Source: CAVQFB01 sp963711675 (GTDB lineage: Bacteria; Acidobacteriota; Terriglobia; Terriglobales; Acidobacteriaceae). Taken from it: DNA of 64,000 bases. Below, piece after piece: positions 33,934-42,951 of the stretch. Below the pieces are notes generated by a model. That model was not told the DNA's origin. It searched no databases and saw only the letters and a list, made by a program, of their open reading frames with translations. The stretch is taken from positions 1 through 64,000 of the forward strand of contig CAVQFB010000003.1 in the NCBI GenBank assembly GCA_963711675.1, given 5' to 3'. How positions within the stretch are numbered: position 1 is the stretch's first letter; each line of letters opens with the position of its first letter. The position numbers were made by a program, and so were the translations under genes.

Positions 33934-35640
33934 TCAATTCGTGACGTCCGCGTGAGTCTGCCCACAGTTGCGTCGGGATGCTTGGGAGCGGACTTGCACT
34001 TCATAGTGCTCGGCTCGGAGCCTGTCGGCAACCTCATTGACAGCTAGAGGCTTGCCGAAGTAGTAGCCTTGAATTGCGTCACACTGATGTATCCTCAGGA
34101 ATGACATTTGCGCTTCGTTTTCGACGCCTTCCGCAACCACTTTGAGATCTAGGCTTTTAGCCATGCTGATGATTGCCGTCGTGATGGCGGCGTCATCAGG
34201 ATTCACAGCGACATCTCGAATAAAAGAAGAATCGATCTTCAGCTTGGTCACCGGAAAGCGCTTCAAATAGCTGAGACTGGAGTAACCAGTCCCAAAGTCG
34301 TCTATTGCTAACCTCAACCCCATGGCCATTAGTTGCTGAACGACCGAAGACATCACGTCGGCATTCGATAACAAAAGGCTCTCTGTAAGTTCCAGTTCGA
34401 GGTAATGCGGGTCGAGGCCGCTCTCCTGGAGCACCCTGCGGATGGTCTCGGGGAATCCCGCCTGGCGAAACTGCACTGCCGACACATTGACTGCGACCGA
34501 CACTGGGGTAAGGCCTTCGTCTTGCCATTTCCGGGCCTGCGAGCAGGCAGTCTTGAGCACCCATTCACCGATTGCCGTGATCAGCCCGCCGTTTTCAGCA
34601 ATCCGTATAAAGTCATTCGGTGGCACGAGTCCCAATTCCGGGTGTTGCCACCGAAGGAGTGCCTCCAACCCGGTGATCTTTCCACTGGCAATATCCATCT
34701 GCGGCTGGTACACGAGAAAGAGCTCTTTCTTCGCGAGTGCCGATCGCAAACCGTTCTCTAAGGCCAATCGCGCCACAGCCTCGGTGTTAATGTCCGCGGT
34801 AAAAAAACGAAAGTTGTTCCGTCCATTGTCCTTCGCGGAATACATGGCGGCATCGGCATTCTTGATCAGGGTTTCGCCGTCCGCACCGTGTTCCGGGAAA
34901 ATGCTGACGCCCAGACTGCAACTAATGCTAAGGGAATGACCTTGAACGACGAATCCAGCCGTCATTGCATCCATAAAGCGTTCCACGGCTACTGCAGCAT
35001 CGTGAATATCCTTCAAATTGCTGAGCACGATGAGAAATTCGTCTCCGCCCAGTCGAGCCACTGTGTCCTGGTCACGCGTACACCTGGCAAGCCGTTCTGC
35101 AACCTCTTGCAAAAGCAGATCACCGGCCGAATGCCCCAGTGAGTCATTAATAATTTTAAAGCGGTCTAGATCGAGGAAAAGAAGAGCGACTTTGTGCTTC
35201 TGCCGACGAGCAGTGGCCAGTGCCTTAGACAATCGATCACTGAGCAGAATCCGATTCGGTAGTCCCGTAAGAGCATCGTAATAAGCGAGGGATTGAGCTC
35301 GTTCCTCGGCGAGCTTGCGCTCGGTAATGTCGACCAGGGTGGCCTCAAGGATCTCGCTCGCCCCCGAATCGTCGTCGACGAGACTCACATTCAGCATAGC
35401 CCAGGCAGAATCGCCGTTCTTGCGTCGAAACCTCATCTCGTGGTTAGTGATGCTCTTCTCGGACTTGATTTTTGTCAGGAAGAATTCCCACTCAGTCGGC
35501 GATTCATACAAATTAGCGTGCTGGAAGGGCCAGGATTTCCTCTGGCGAGTCATAACCAAATATGGAAGCGGTGGCCTGATTGCATTCCAGGACGCGCCCC
35601 CCGAGCGTGGTGCGAAAGACGCCTGCAAGGTTACGTTCAA
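33934..35640 (-). CDS. PAS-GGDEF-EAL half of a split c-di-GMP enzyme
   Basis: This frame holds the C-terminal part of a MASE1-PAS-GGDEF-EAL protein. From about residue 40: the rest of a PAS domain (HEMRFRRKNGDSAWAMLNVS and ATLVDITERK), then GGDEF with YYDALTGLPNR, FLDLDRFKIINDSLGHSAGD, an RDQD product-inhibition site five residues before GGDEF, then EAL with GLEALLRWQHPELGLVPP, NVSAVQFRQ, LELTESLLL, AIDDFGTGYSSLSYLKRFPV, KIDSSFI and AEGVENEAQ. Both active sites look complete, so it could make and break c-di-GMP. It lacks a natural start: the first 40 residues are the out-of-frame tail of the sensor half. Confidence 0.8.
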   Translation of the reverse strand: MNVTLQASFAPRSGGASWNAIRPPLPYLVMTRQRKSWPFQHANLYESPTEWEFFLTKIKSEKSITNHEMRFRRKNGDSAWAMLNVSLVDDDSGASEILEATLVDITERKLAEERAQSLAYYDALTGLPNRILLSDRLSKALATARRQKHKVALLFLDLDRFKIINDSLGHSAGDLLLQEVAERLARCTRDQDTVARLGGDEFLIVLSNLKDIHDAAVAVERFMDAMTAGFVVQGHSLSISCSLGVSIFPEHGADGETLIKNADAAMYSAKDNGRNNFRFFTADINTEAVARLALENGLRSALAKKELFLVYQPQMDIASGKITGLEALLRWQHPELGLVPPNDFIRIAENGGLITAIGEWVLKTACSQARKWQDEGLTPVSVAVNVSAVQFRQAGFPETIRRVLQESGLDPHYLELELTESLLLSNADVMSSVVQQLMAMGLRLAIDDFGTGYSSLSYLKRFPVTKLKIDSSFIRDVAVNPDDAAITTAIISMAKSLDLKVVAEGVENEAQMSFLRIHQCDAIQGYYFGKPLAVNEVADRLRAEHYEVQVRSQASRRNCGQTHADVTN

Positions 35641-36799
35641 ACAGGAGGCGATAGCGTTTCTCGGACTCGCGGATGGCTCGCTCGACCCGCTTTCGCTCGC
35701 TGACCACAGCTCCGAGGCAAAGACCCGTCAGTCCTAGCGCCAGCATTGCGAGTTGGAGCTTGGGTAGCGATCCTCTATGAGCTTTCGTGATCCAGGCCGC
35801 GAACGTCATTCCGGCACTAATCGCGAACGTGGTCAGGACCGCTCCTGGTAGGCCACGCCGCACCGCAATCCAGATGACCGGGACGAACAGCAGATAAAGA
35901 GGTTGATAGGGAACTGCCGGGGCATATCCGAAGACAAACCAGATGGCAAACACAACAAGTCCAGATTGAGCAGTCAGTTCGAGGATCTCAGTTGCCGACG
36001 GACGAGCTTGCTGAGCAGCTGACAGGCGACCCGCGCTTCCCGAGCTCAACCAACGACCCACGCGCGGAGCCACAAATACCAACACAAAAGGAGCGAAGGC
36101 GATGATCGCAAGAGCGTCGCTGACCCACCATTCTGCTGCTGCGCTGAAAGCGTCGGATCGGCCAATCCTGCCGTCTCCCAGGAGAGTTAGTATTCCCGCC
36201 GCTGCACTGATGATTGCTCCGACGAGAGAGCTGACGATGTAACGCCCGACATCGTTTAGAGTCCCAAACTCTAAGTCGATGCGCCATCGCCCTCTTAGTA
36301 TCTCCGCAACTCCCACATAGCCTAGGTATATCCCAATGGCCCCAGGTATCCCGCACCAAGAAAAGACGGGTCGGTGGTAGTTCACGACGGCTGCGACTAC
36401 ACTAGCGATGAACACCACCGGTACATAGCGCCTTCCTCCGCACAAGAGCAGAGCGAGACTCAACCCCACCGGCAGATACAAGGGTGGTGCCCCTTCCCAC
36501 GCCAGAGATGCAGTTGATGATCCGTCCGAGATCAGGAAAGCAGCTACGAAGAAGAGCCCTAACAACAACTGCCTGGAGCGCGGAATATCACGCCAAGCCC
36601 AGGAATCGATTTCGGTCGCGTTTGACGATAAGCCGTTCCGCTCAGATCGCCACCCGATGTCGTGCGTCGGTGTCGAATTGCCACGACCTTGATACCCGCC
36701 GGGCTTGTTGCAACCGTCGACCTTCGAGGCCATCGCAAGACGGTTCGATTCATTTCTACGGGACGACGCCATGCGTGTGATCGGTCTCCACTCAACCAA
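35513..36799 (-). CDS. MASE1-PAS sensor half of the split c-di-GMP enzyme
   Basis: A membrane sensor with a MASE1 domain of about eight helices (LGLFFVAAFLISDGSSTASL; LPVGLSLALLLCGGRRYVPV; ... YLLFVPVIWIAVRRGLPGAV) followed by a coiled linker (VSERKRVERAIRESEKRYRL) and the start of a PAS domain (LFERNLAGVFRTTLGGRVLE and FGYDSPEEILALPAR). The frame then meets a stop. One base near 35525 would join it to the downstream PAS-GGDEF-EAL frame, which resumes at ANLYESPTEWEFF. The start codon is uncertain; internal ATGs 27 or 66 bases later are possible. Confidence 0.75.
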   Translation of the reverse strand: MVEWRPITRMASSRRNESNRLAMASKVDGCNKPGGYQGRGNSTPTHDIGWRSERNGLSSNATEIDSWAWRDIPRSRQLLLGLFFVAAFLISDGSSTASLAWEGAPPLYLPVGLSLALLLCGGRRYVPVVFIASVVAAVVNYHRPVFSWCGIPGAIGIYLGYVGVAEILRGRWRIDLEFGTLNDVGRYIVSSLVGAIISAAAGILTLLGDGRIGRSDAFSAAAEWWVSDALAIIAFAPFVLVFVAPRVGRWLSSGSAGRLSAAQQARPSATEILELTAQSGLVVFAIWFVFGYAPAVPYQPLYLLFVPVIWIAVRRGLPGAVLTTFAISAGMTFAAWITKAHRGSLPKLQLAMLALGLTGLCLGAVVSERKRVERAIRESEKRYRLLFERNLAGVFRTTLGGRVLECNQATASIFGYDSPEEILALPAR

Positions 36800-37135
36800 G
36801 AACTCTGGATCTCATGGCGGAGTCCACACCTTGCCGTCTGTCTTAGTTAGACTGGTCGCCAAGGGTATATCGGCACTTCGGTCTGAGGTGGCGCGGTTAC
36901 CGCCGTAACGGATGGCCAAAATCTTCGTTAGCAAGGTTCATGCCCTGACGGTTTAGTCCGATAAACGCCCTTGTCGTCGTTCATTCCCAAGTGGTCGGCA
37001 AACAGGGAGTTATCCGGAAACGGGCTTCAGGGAATGGGCTGCGGAAACGGAAAACGCTCACTACCTCTGTGAGACTCAACGCGGGGAAGCGTGCTGTGGT
37101 AGAATGGTAGAAGTTTAAGGTAGACGGGTACCCCT
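36800..37135. other. Intergenic region before vapBC
   Basis: About 335 bases with no gene. Toward its end TAGAAT (near 37100) could be a -10 box and GGGTACCC at 37126-37133, directly before the antitoxin ATG, is a perfect 8-bp palindrome that could be an operator. Confidence 0.4.
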
Positions 37136-37390
37136 ATGAGCTTAAATATCAAGAACAAGGAAGCCCACAAACTCGCGCAACAGCTGGCCAAGGTTACTGG
37201 GGAAAGCATGAGCGTAGCAGTCACGGAAGCGGTTCGTGAGCGGCTTGAACGCGTTCGTCGTAAACGCGGAACCGCACTTTCCGATCGCCTGCTGGAAATT
37301 GGAAGGGACTGTGCAGCGCACCTCAAAGAACCCTTTCGGTCCATGGATCATGATCACCTGCTGTACGACGATAGAGGATTGCCGCGATGA
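37136..37390 (+). CDS. VapB-family antitoxin (PSK-type)
   Basis: An 84-aa protein: MSLNIKNKEAHKLAQQLAKV, then ESMSVAVTEAVRERLERVRR, the ribbon-helix-helix DNA-binding half of the PSK/Rv0623-like VapB family. The C-terminal LLEIGRDCAAHLKEPFRSMD tail would wrap the toxin. No strong ribosome site is seen before the ATG. The stop overlaps the toxin start by four bases. It should repress its own promoter. Confidence 0.87.
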   Translation: MSLNIKNKEAHKLAQQLAKVTGESMSVAVTEAVRERLERVRRKRGTALSDRLLEIGRDCAAHLKEPFRSMDHDHLLYDDRGLPR

Positions 37391-37782
37391 TTATTGATAC
37401 CTCGGCGGTCATCGCCATACTTCGCAATGAACCCGAGGCGCTTGAGTTGGCGAAAGCAATAGAAAAAGCCACCCATCGCCGCATCTCCGCGGTTAACTAT
37501 GTAGAAGCGGCAGCAGTCATCGACGGCAGCCGTGACCCGATCGCTAGCCGCCGATTCGATGACCTTCTCCTCGAAGCGCAAGTGACTATCGAGCCAGTCA
37601 CCGAGACGCAGGCCCGAATCGCGCGGCAGGCTTATCGCGACTTCGGCAAAGGCAGCGGCCACCCGGCACAACTGAATTTCGGAGATTGTTTCGCATATGC
37701 CCTTGCCAAAGCAAAAAGAGAGCCGCTGCTATTTAAGGGTGAGGATTTTCCTCATACCGATATCACACGCTCTGTGCCTTGA
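37387..37782 (+). CDS. VapC-family PIN-domain ribonuclease toxin
   Basis: A 131-aa toxin: MIIDTSAVIAILRNEPEALE, then NYVEAAAVID near residue 38, ARQAYRDFGKGSGHPAQLNF with GDCFAYALAKAKREPLLFKG, and ending EDFPHTDI. The acids at D4, E42, D99 and the late D of GEDF form the PIN metal site. The GKGSGHPAxLNFGDCFAYALA signature marks the subgroup paired with PSK-type VapB. Translation is coupled to the antitoxin by a four-base overlap. Confidence 0.9.
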   Translation: MIIDTSAVIAILRNEPEALELAKAIEKATHRRISAVNYVEAAAVIDGSRDPIASRRFDDLLLEAQVTIEPVTETQARIARQAYRDFGKGSGHPAQLNFGDCFAYALAKAKREPLLFKGEDFPHTDITRSVP

Positions 37783-37910
37783 GCTTCCTGCATCAGGCAT
37801 GACAGAAACAGTTGTCGCTCTTCACCGGAAAGAAACCGGAAGAACCGGCTTGTGCAGAACTTCGGTTCGCGGAGGCGGGTGAGCACTTCCGCCTTGCAAA
37901 GGCGTTTTTC

Positions 37911-38010
37911 CTAAGCGGCCCAGTTTTGGATCTTCAAGCCACGCACCCACCGAAACTCGTTTTCATTGTTGGTAACCAGCGTAAGGCCAGAAGCCAAAGT
38001 GTGCGCGGTG
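37911..38010 (-). pseudogene. VapC C-terminal relic abutting a methyltransferase
   Basis: The minus strand reads AHTLASGLTLVTNNENEFRW, then VRGLKIQNWAA and a stop. This is the last third of a PIN toxin (xLVTNNxxEFxRVxGLxxxNW). It begins three bases after the stop of the ferredoxin-methyltransferase gene, so a junction must lie there. The ending matches the relic at 3746-3790. Confidence 0.72.
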
Positions 38011-38013
38011 ACC

Positions 38014-39372
38014 CTATTTCACTAGCCCCACAATCAGGTCGCTGGGCCCGGGCTGGTTGATCCGGCATACCTCCGTGAAACCAGCAGCCTTCATCCAGCG
38101 GGTGTATTCGGCTTCGCTGTAACTGGCACCACCGCCGGTAGCGACAAGCATGTTCAGGGAAAACAGTGCCGCCTGTTGCGGCCCGGTTTTGTCCGGATTG
38201 AGGATAAAGTCTTGCACCACAAGGCGGCCGTTCGGCGCGAGTGCCTGGTATGCACGACGGAAGATGTTCTGGTTCTGCTCCTCGGAAAACATGTGGCAGA
38301 TCGCGTTCAGCATGATGATGTCGTAGCCGGAGCCAAAGTCGTCTTGAAGCATGTCTCCGGCGCGAAGCCTGACTTGCGCTAAGACGCCAGCCTTGCCGAC
38401 ATATTCGGTGGTGAGCGGCACGACCTCTGGGAGGTCAAGGATCTCGCACTGCACATCGGGACAAGCTTTTGCGAATGCGATGGAGTATGCGCCGGAACCG
38501 CCGCCGAGATCGAGGATACGGCGAACGCCAAACGTGCCCAGAGTCTTCACAAGAAGCGGGGCGCGATCTTTGGCATTGCGTTGCATGCCAGCAATGAAGT
38601 TGCGTGTCCATTCGGGGGTATCGTCGCGATCGATGGGGATGTGGGTACCACTGCGCACTGCGTCGGTCAGTGTGCTCCAGCGGTGCCAGATGTTGGCGGT
38701 GTGCAGCAGACCATTGCGGTGGTTGTCCTTGGAGCCCTGAGCAAAGAAGCGCGCTGACTCGGGCGTGTTCTTGTAATCGTCGTCGCGCTTCGAGAGCAGT
38801 CCGAGGGCGACGAGCGCGTTGAGTAGCATGCCTACGGCGCGGGCATTCGCGTTGATCCTCGTGCCGATCTGTTCGGCATTGGCTCCGTCCCCGACGGCGG
38901 TAAAGATGTCAAGTTCAAGCGCTGTAAGGATGCAGCGACTCGGCATGTAGCTGCGGATCATCTGATCGAGGCGATCGGGCAGCACCCCTGCTTTCTCGCG
39001 CGCGGCCATCGCGTCACGAAACTTTTGCCGATGCTCGACCGACATGGCCTTCATCGCAGCAGCATCGTTCCATACGAGGCGGTCGACGGGCTTGCCGTCG
39101 CCCAAATGCTTACTCACGATTTCTGATACATCAGACGGTTGCACGCGCCTGTACCATACCCCTCCTGGATAGACGACCATGAGCGGACCTTCCTCACACA
39201 GTCCCATGCAGCCGCAGGTAGTGAGTTGCACATCGTTGTCGAGGCCGCGTCCCTGGATCTCGCGATCCAGCGCGTCGAGCACAGAGAACGAGCCTCGGGT
39301 CGGGCAGGAGGGGATGCCCTCGGGCTTTTGCTGAATGCAGACGAAGAGATGAAAGCGGAACGGTTCCATCAC
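38014..39372 (-). CDS. 2Fe-2S ferredoxin fused to an O-methyltransferase-like domain
   Basis: A 452-aa fusion. Residues 1-85 are a thioredoxin-fold 2Fe-2S ferredoxin: FVCIQQKPEGIPSCPTRGSF and TTCGCMGLCEEGPLMVVYPG, with four candidate Cys ligands. Residues about 100-452 form a class I SAM methyltransferase with an N-terminal winged dimerisation domain: LTALELDIFTAVGDGANAEQ, then the SAM loop ILDLGGGSGAYSIAFAK, EILDLPEVV, GDMLQDDFGSGYDIIMLNAI and GRLVVQDFILN. HIOMT-like enzymes methylate hydroxyls on small aromatics. The ferredoxin may supply electrons to, or sense redox for, the transferase. No pathway neighbours identify the substrate. Confidence 0.85.
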   Translation of the reverse strand: MMEPFRFHLFVCIQQKPEGIPSCPTRGSFSVLDALDREIQGRGLDNDVQLTTCGCMGLCEEGPLMVVYPGGVWYRRVQPSDVSEIVSKHLGDGKPVDRLVWNDAAAMKAMSVEHRQKFRDAMAAREKAGVLPDRLDQMIRSYMPSRCILTALELDIFTAVGDGANAEQIGTRINANARAVGMLLNALVALGLLSKRDDDYKNTPESARFFAQGSKDNHRNGLLHTANIWHRWSTLTDAVRSGTHIPIDRDDTPEWTRNFIAGMQRNAKDRAPLLVKTLGTFGVRRILDLGGGSGAYSIAFAKACPDVQCEILDLPEVVPLTTEYVGKAGVLAQVRLRAGDMLQDDFGSGYDIIMLNAICHMFSEEQNQNIFRRAYQALAPNGRLVVQDFILNPDKTGPQQAALFSLNMLVATGGGASYSEAEYTRWMKAAGFTEVCRINQPGPSDLIVGLVK

Positions 39373-39951
39373 GGTCTCCGAGCGTAGGCTGACGTTAAGG
39401 TTCTATTCTCGGGGGCACAGAGCCGGTCATGCGGTGATTCCAGTCACATGGACCGTGGTTGCGAACGCCCCGAACTTTTGCAGAACCACTGACCCGAATT
39501 CCTAAGGGCTGGCGCGATCGCGGCGCCCACGCTTTGGAAGCACGGACTGTATTCTGCGGAGGTGCGAGCGGAGCAAAGGGTGGTGCGAGAGCTACTTCAA
39601 CAGAGCCAAGAGCTGCTGAACCGTACGCAACCGGGCTGACGGGAATTGGTCTTCGCGGCGCAAGGGGTTCATCCACCGTTTTGAGGTCGTGCCGCAGAAT
39701 CGAGTGACCGTGACGGCCTTGACGATGGGGTTGGGCGCTAGTAATAACAACTCGCAGGCCCGAGCGCGTTCAGCAGCGCGGTTTTTGCGAATCAAGATAG
39801 TTGGACCCCACTTTGCGGCAGCGCACGAGGACCGGCAAAAGACGGGTTCGGGACAGCGACCTTAGTAACCTACGTCCTGCACCTCCAGTAAGTGCACAAT
39901 TTCTGTCTTGTACCACTCCTTTGACCACACAGCCCGAGGACACGGCGGTAA
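39373..39951. other. Intergenic region with repeat copy B
   Basis: No intact gene. It contains copy B of dispersed repeat 1. Around 39700-39800 a minus frame (AAERARACELLLLAPNPIVK) has no start or family. Confidence 0.4.
39490..39687 (+). repeat. Dispersed repeat family 1, copy B
   Basis: The left part reads as a protein tail, LYSAEVRAEQRVV then RELLQQSQELLNRTQPG and stop. After the stop comes the shared block CTGACGGGAATTGGTCTTCG, then GGGGTTCATCCACC. The left end aligns with copy C starting at GGGCTG, 50 bases before LYSAE. Confidence 0.55.
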
Positions 39952-40350
39952 ATGGTTAGCATGGTATTCATCTCCATGGGAGTTGCGACTGCCCTGGCAG
40001 TATTCGCTAAAGTGGCGAAAACACGCGCCGATGAGCCCAAGAAAGAAAGAGTGGAAAAAGGAGAGATCATCAAGCAGCTGTTGGCATTATCGGAGCGGGA
40101 AAACAGCATTTCGGCAATCGCTTCTCCTCCCGTCCGGCTTGGGTCTACTTCCGCTACACGCAGTGACACGTTGCGAAAATGCACGCATCGGGAGCACAAC
40201 GATGCCGAAATCGAAGAGCAAATCCGCAAGCGCGCTTATGAGTTGTATCAAGAACGTGGCGGCGTGGACGGAAACGCAACGGATGACTGGCGGCAAGCAA
40301 AGGAGGAAGTGTTGAGTTCCAAAGCCAAAGCAGCCACGACCTCATCCTAA
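39952..40350 (+). CDS. DUF2934-domain protein
   Basis: A 132-aa protein. The N-terminus has a hydrophobic stretch (MVFISMGVATALAVFAKVA) that could be a membrane anchor or signal. A Lys/Glu-rich linker follows. The C-terminal 35 residues are a DUF2934 unit: EEQIRKRAYELYQERGGVDG, then TDDWRQAKEEVL. DUF2934 is a short helical domain frequent in Acidobacteria and other soil bacteria, often in small stress-linked proteins; role unknown. The same domain occurs in the broken Hsp20 gene at 17.5-18.0 kb. Confidence 0.65.
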   Translation: MVSMVFISMGVATALAVFAKVAKTRADEPKKERVEKGEIIKQLLALSERENSISAIASPPVRLGSTSATRSDTLRKCTHREHNDAEIEEQIRKRAYELYQERGGVDGNATDDWRQAKEEVLSSKAKAATTSS

Positions 40351-40431
40351 CCAGTTTCCACGGCCGACCGCTAAGGAAGTGTTTTCCTTGCACGCTCGAA
40401 ACCGTGGCTCTGCACATCACAGTCCCTAGGG

Positions 40432-40521
40432 GTGAATACCCCAGAAGAGAGACGAGAACTTGCGCGCAAGGCAGTTCAAGCGCAATGGACAAAAGAGAAG
40501 GCACGCAAACAAGACCTTTGA
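40432..40521 (+). pseudogene. C-terminal relic of a small 'TPEERRE..KAAxARW' protein
   Basis: From a GTG this reads TPEERRELARKAVQAQWTKE then KARKQDL and stop. The motif TPEERRExAxKAxxARW is the end of short Acidobacterial proteins of unknown function. The usual N-terminal part (about 30-40 residues) is missing, so it is probably a remnant. Other gap bases up to 40719 show nothing. Confidence 0.4.
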
Positions 40522-40719
40522 GGCACCCCGGACGTCATTTCAGTCGTTCCGATTGAGATTTTCTCAACCCACTTCCACGCCGTACTCGCCAGCCACCCGC
40601 AACAGCATTACTTCCGGCTGGCCGACAAACGGAACCTATCCCTAGTGCTTGCCGAAATGCGAGACCGTCCATTTGCGCGGATGGGACATGTGCCCAGAAT
40701 CGGTTTTGCGCCGTAGGAG

Positions 40720-41085
40720 TTACTGCTTAACGCTCGTCAGCAACTTGCTTTCGTCCGTCGTGGCAGGCTCGAATCTCCCTCCCAAGTATCTCGCCAGGAA
40801 TTCTTCCGAGGCGGCATTGAAGGCCATGTTGTTGGCCGGTCGCGCAAAGCCGTGAAGAGGGGCACGCGCGTGTTGCACGCGCCTGTACCATACCCCTCCT
40901 GGATAGACGACCATGAGCGGACCTTCCTCACACAGTCCCATGCAGCCGCAAGTAGTGAGTTGCACGTCGTTGTCGAGGCCACGTCCCTGGATCTCGCGAT
41001 CTAGCTCGTCGAGCACAGAGAATGAGCCTCTGGTCGGCCAGGAGGGGATGCTCTCGGGCTTTTGCTGTATGCAGACGAAGAGTAA
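40720..41085 (-). pseudogene. Decayed copy of the 2Fe-2S ferredoxin domain
   Basis: The minus strand repeats the ferredoxin part of the fusion at 38-39 kb almost word for word: LLFVCIQQKPESIPSWPTRG, LDELDREIQGRGLDNDVQLT, TCGCMGLCEEGPLMVVYPGG, then VWYRRVQ. One cluster ligand is lost (SCPTR has become SWPTR), and no start codon is seen at the expected place. After VQ the sequence diverges into an unrelated tail (ARPANNMAFNAASEEFLARY). It looks like a partial duplication of the fusion gene joined to foreign DNA. Confidence 0.7.
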
Positions 41086-41186
41086 GGGTTGCGCAAGAGT
41101 TTCAGGTTCAGAGCGTTTACGATCTTGACTTGGAGTCGTCGATGGTCCATCGTTCGCTCAACAGGGCTTGCCGACGGAGGTGAAGG

Positions 41187-42905
41187 GTGCACTTACTTAC
41201 AAGAGTTCTTGCGTTCGGCACAATTCTCGCGGCACTCTTTGCGCCAGGAATGTCGTTCGCCAGCGAAACCATTCTGATTCACGGACACATCTACACGGGG
41301 GATCCGAAGGCTCCATGGGCGCAGGCGCTGGCGATCACGGGAACGAAGATTGATGCTGTGGGGACTGATGAGGAAGTCCTGACGAGGAAGCAGGCCAAAA
41401 CGGAAGTAGTCGACCTTCACGGGCGTACGGTGATTCCGGGAATCTCAGACTCGCATACGCATATGTTGTTCGGCGGGCTAGCCCTGCACGGTCTCAATCT
41501 CTCGACGCCGGAGGCCAGCATTAGCCATGACAATCCTGATTTACTGGTAGAGACAATAAAGGCATACGCGGCGAAACATCCAAAGGACAGGATCGTTTTC
41601 GGCAGGGCAGACTTCAGCACGGTGCCTCCGGCCGCTCCCACGCATGAGTTGCTGGATCGAGCGGTTTCGGATCGGCCCGTGGTGATTCATAACACCAGCG
41701 AGCACGCCCTCTGGGTGAACGCAAAAGCACTGGCGCTTGCGGGAATAACCGACCAGCCGGTTGCAGATCCAGAGGAAGAGCGAACCATCGTCCGCGATGC
41801 CAGCGGCCACCCCAGCGGCCTGCTGCTCGAAGCAGGGATGGAGGTAATGGAACGCGCGGTGTTCACCCAGTTGACGCGCGACGAGAAATTGGAATTGCTG
41901 CGCGATGCTTCGCAGTACCTGAACCGCTATGGCATCACCAGCGTGGTGAATGCGACGGGTAACCTGGGTGAGATCGAGCTCTACGCCGCGTTGCGCGAAC
42001 GAGGGCAACTTACCGTCAGGACTAGGAACGCGTTTGGCGCGGTGGCGGTGAACCATCACCTTACGCCGGCATTTCTTGCGGACCTTGAGAAGGCGCGCAC
42101 TCAATACCATGACGATTGGGTATCCGCAAACCTGGTGAAATTCTTTTCCGATGGCGGCAGCGGGATGATTCCGCCGCTAACGTACCAAGCTTCGGATTTC
42201 AAGAAACTCGTTCTGGAACTGGACAGGCGCGGATATCAGATCATGACGCACTCGCTGCGCAGCGACACGGCACACATGGTGCTGGACGCGTACGAAGAAC
42301 TGGAGAAGACAAATGGGCCACGCGACCGGCGATTGCGTCTGGAACACGCGGACGTGGTGGCGACAGAGGATTTGTCACGCTTTGCGAAGCTCGCGGTCAT
42401 CGTGAGCATGCAGCCGACGTTTTGCTGCGGTGATAACGGTGCAAACTTCGACCCACAGGACAAGACGCCGACAGACCGGTGGCAGAGTCTTGAGAGGAGC
42501 GGAGCGCGGCTGGCATTTGGCAGCGACTGGCCCTGTACCTGGCCGCCAGACCCATTTGTAAGTATCCAGGAGGCGCTGACACGACAGGTCTGGAGATCGG
42601 CAGTCACAAACGGGCTCACGGGGGCTGTCCTCGATGGAGCAGGACAAGGAGGAGCTGTCGCGACCTCCCTCGCCTATGTCCCGGAAGAACGTATCTCCGT
42701 GGAGCAAGCGGTCCGAGCGTACACGCTCGGATCGGCGTATGCAAGATTCTCGGAAGACAAGCTGGGATCGCTGGAGACGGGCAAGGAAGCAGATCTGGCA
42801 GTATTGTCGCAGGATATTTTCTCAGCGCCCGCCGCAGCGATAGGGAAAACCAAGGTGCTACTGACCATGGTGGCTGGGAAAGTAGTCTTCAATGATGGGA
42901 ATTGA
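41187..42905 (+). CDS. YtcJ-like amidohydrolase, exported
   Basis: A 572-aa metal-dependent hydrolase of the YtcJ/amidohydrolase-3 family. GTG start six bases after CGGAGG. Signal peptide: LAFGTILAALFAPGMSFASE. The metal-site motifs are present: VIPGISDSHTHMLFGG (HxH), the central strand NLVKFFSDGGSG, MTHSLRSDTAHMVLDAYEEL, RLRLEHADVV and LAFGSDWPCTWPPDPF (catalytic Asp). Members cleave amide or carbamate bonds of poorly defined substrates. With the leader it would act in the periplasm. It is followed, after a direct-repeat unit, by a methyltransferase gene on the same strand. Confidence 0.87.
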   Translation: MHLLTRVLAFGTILAALFAPGMSFASETILIHGHIYTGDPKAPWAQALAITGTKIDAVGTDEEVLTRKQAKTEVVDLHGRTVIPGISDSHTHMLFGGLALHGLNLSTPEASISHDNPDLLVETIKAYAAKHPKDRIVFGRADFSTVPPAAPTHELLDRAVSDRPVVIHNTSEHALWVNAKALALAGITDQPVADPEEERTIVRDASGHPSGLLLEAGMEVMERAVFTQLTRDEKLELLRDASQYLNRYGITSVVNATGNLGEIELYAALRERGQLTVRTRNAFGAVAVNHHLTPAFLADLEKARTQYHDDWVSANLVKFFSDGGSGMIPPLTYQASDFKKLVLELDRRGYQIMTHSLRSDTAHMVLDAYEELEKTNGPRDRRLRLEHADVVATEDLSRFAKLAVIVSMQPTFCCGDNGANFDPQDKTPTDRWQSLERSGARLAFGSDWPCTWPPDPFVSIQEALTRQVWRSAVTNGLTGAVLDGAGQGGAVATSLAYVPEERISVEQAVRAYTLGSAYARFSEDKLGSLETGKEADLAVLSQDIFSAPAAAIGKTKVLLTMVAGKVVFNDGN

Positions 42906-42951
42906 GCTGCTGCCAACGCAGGCAGCTGGGTCAGGTTCACTCGAAACCTAA

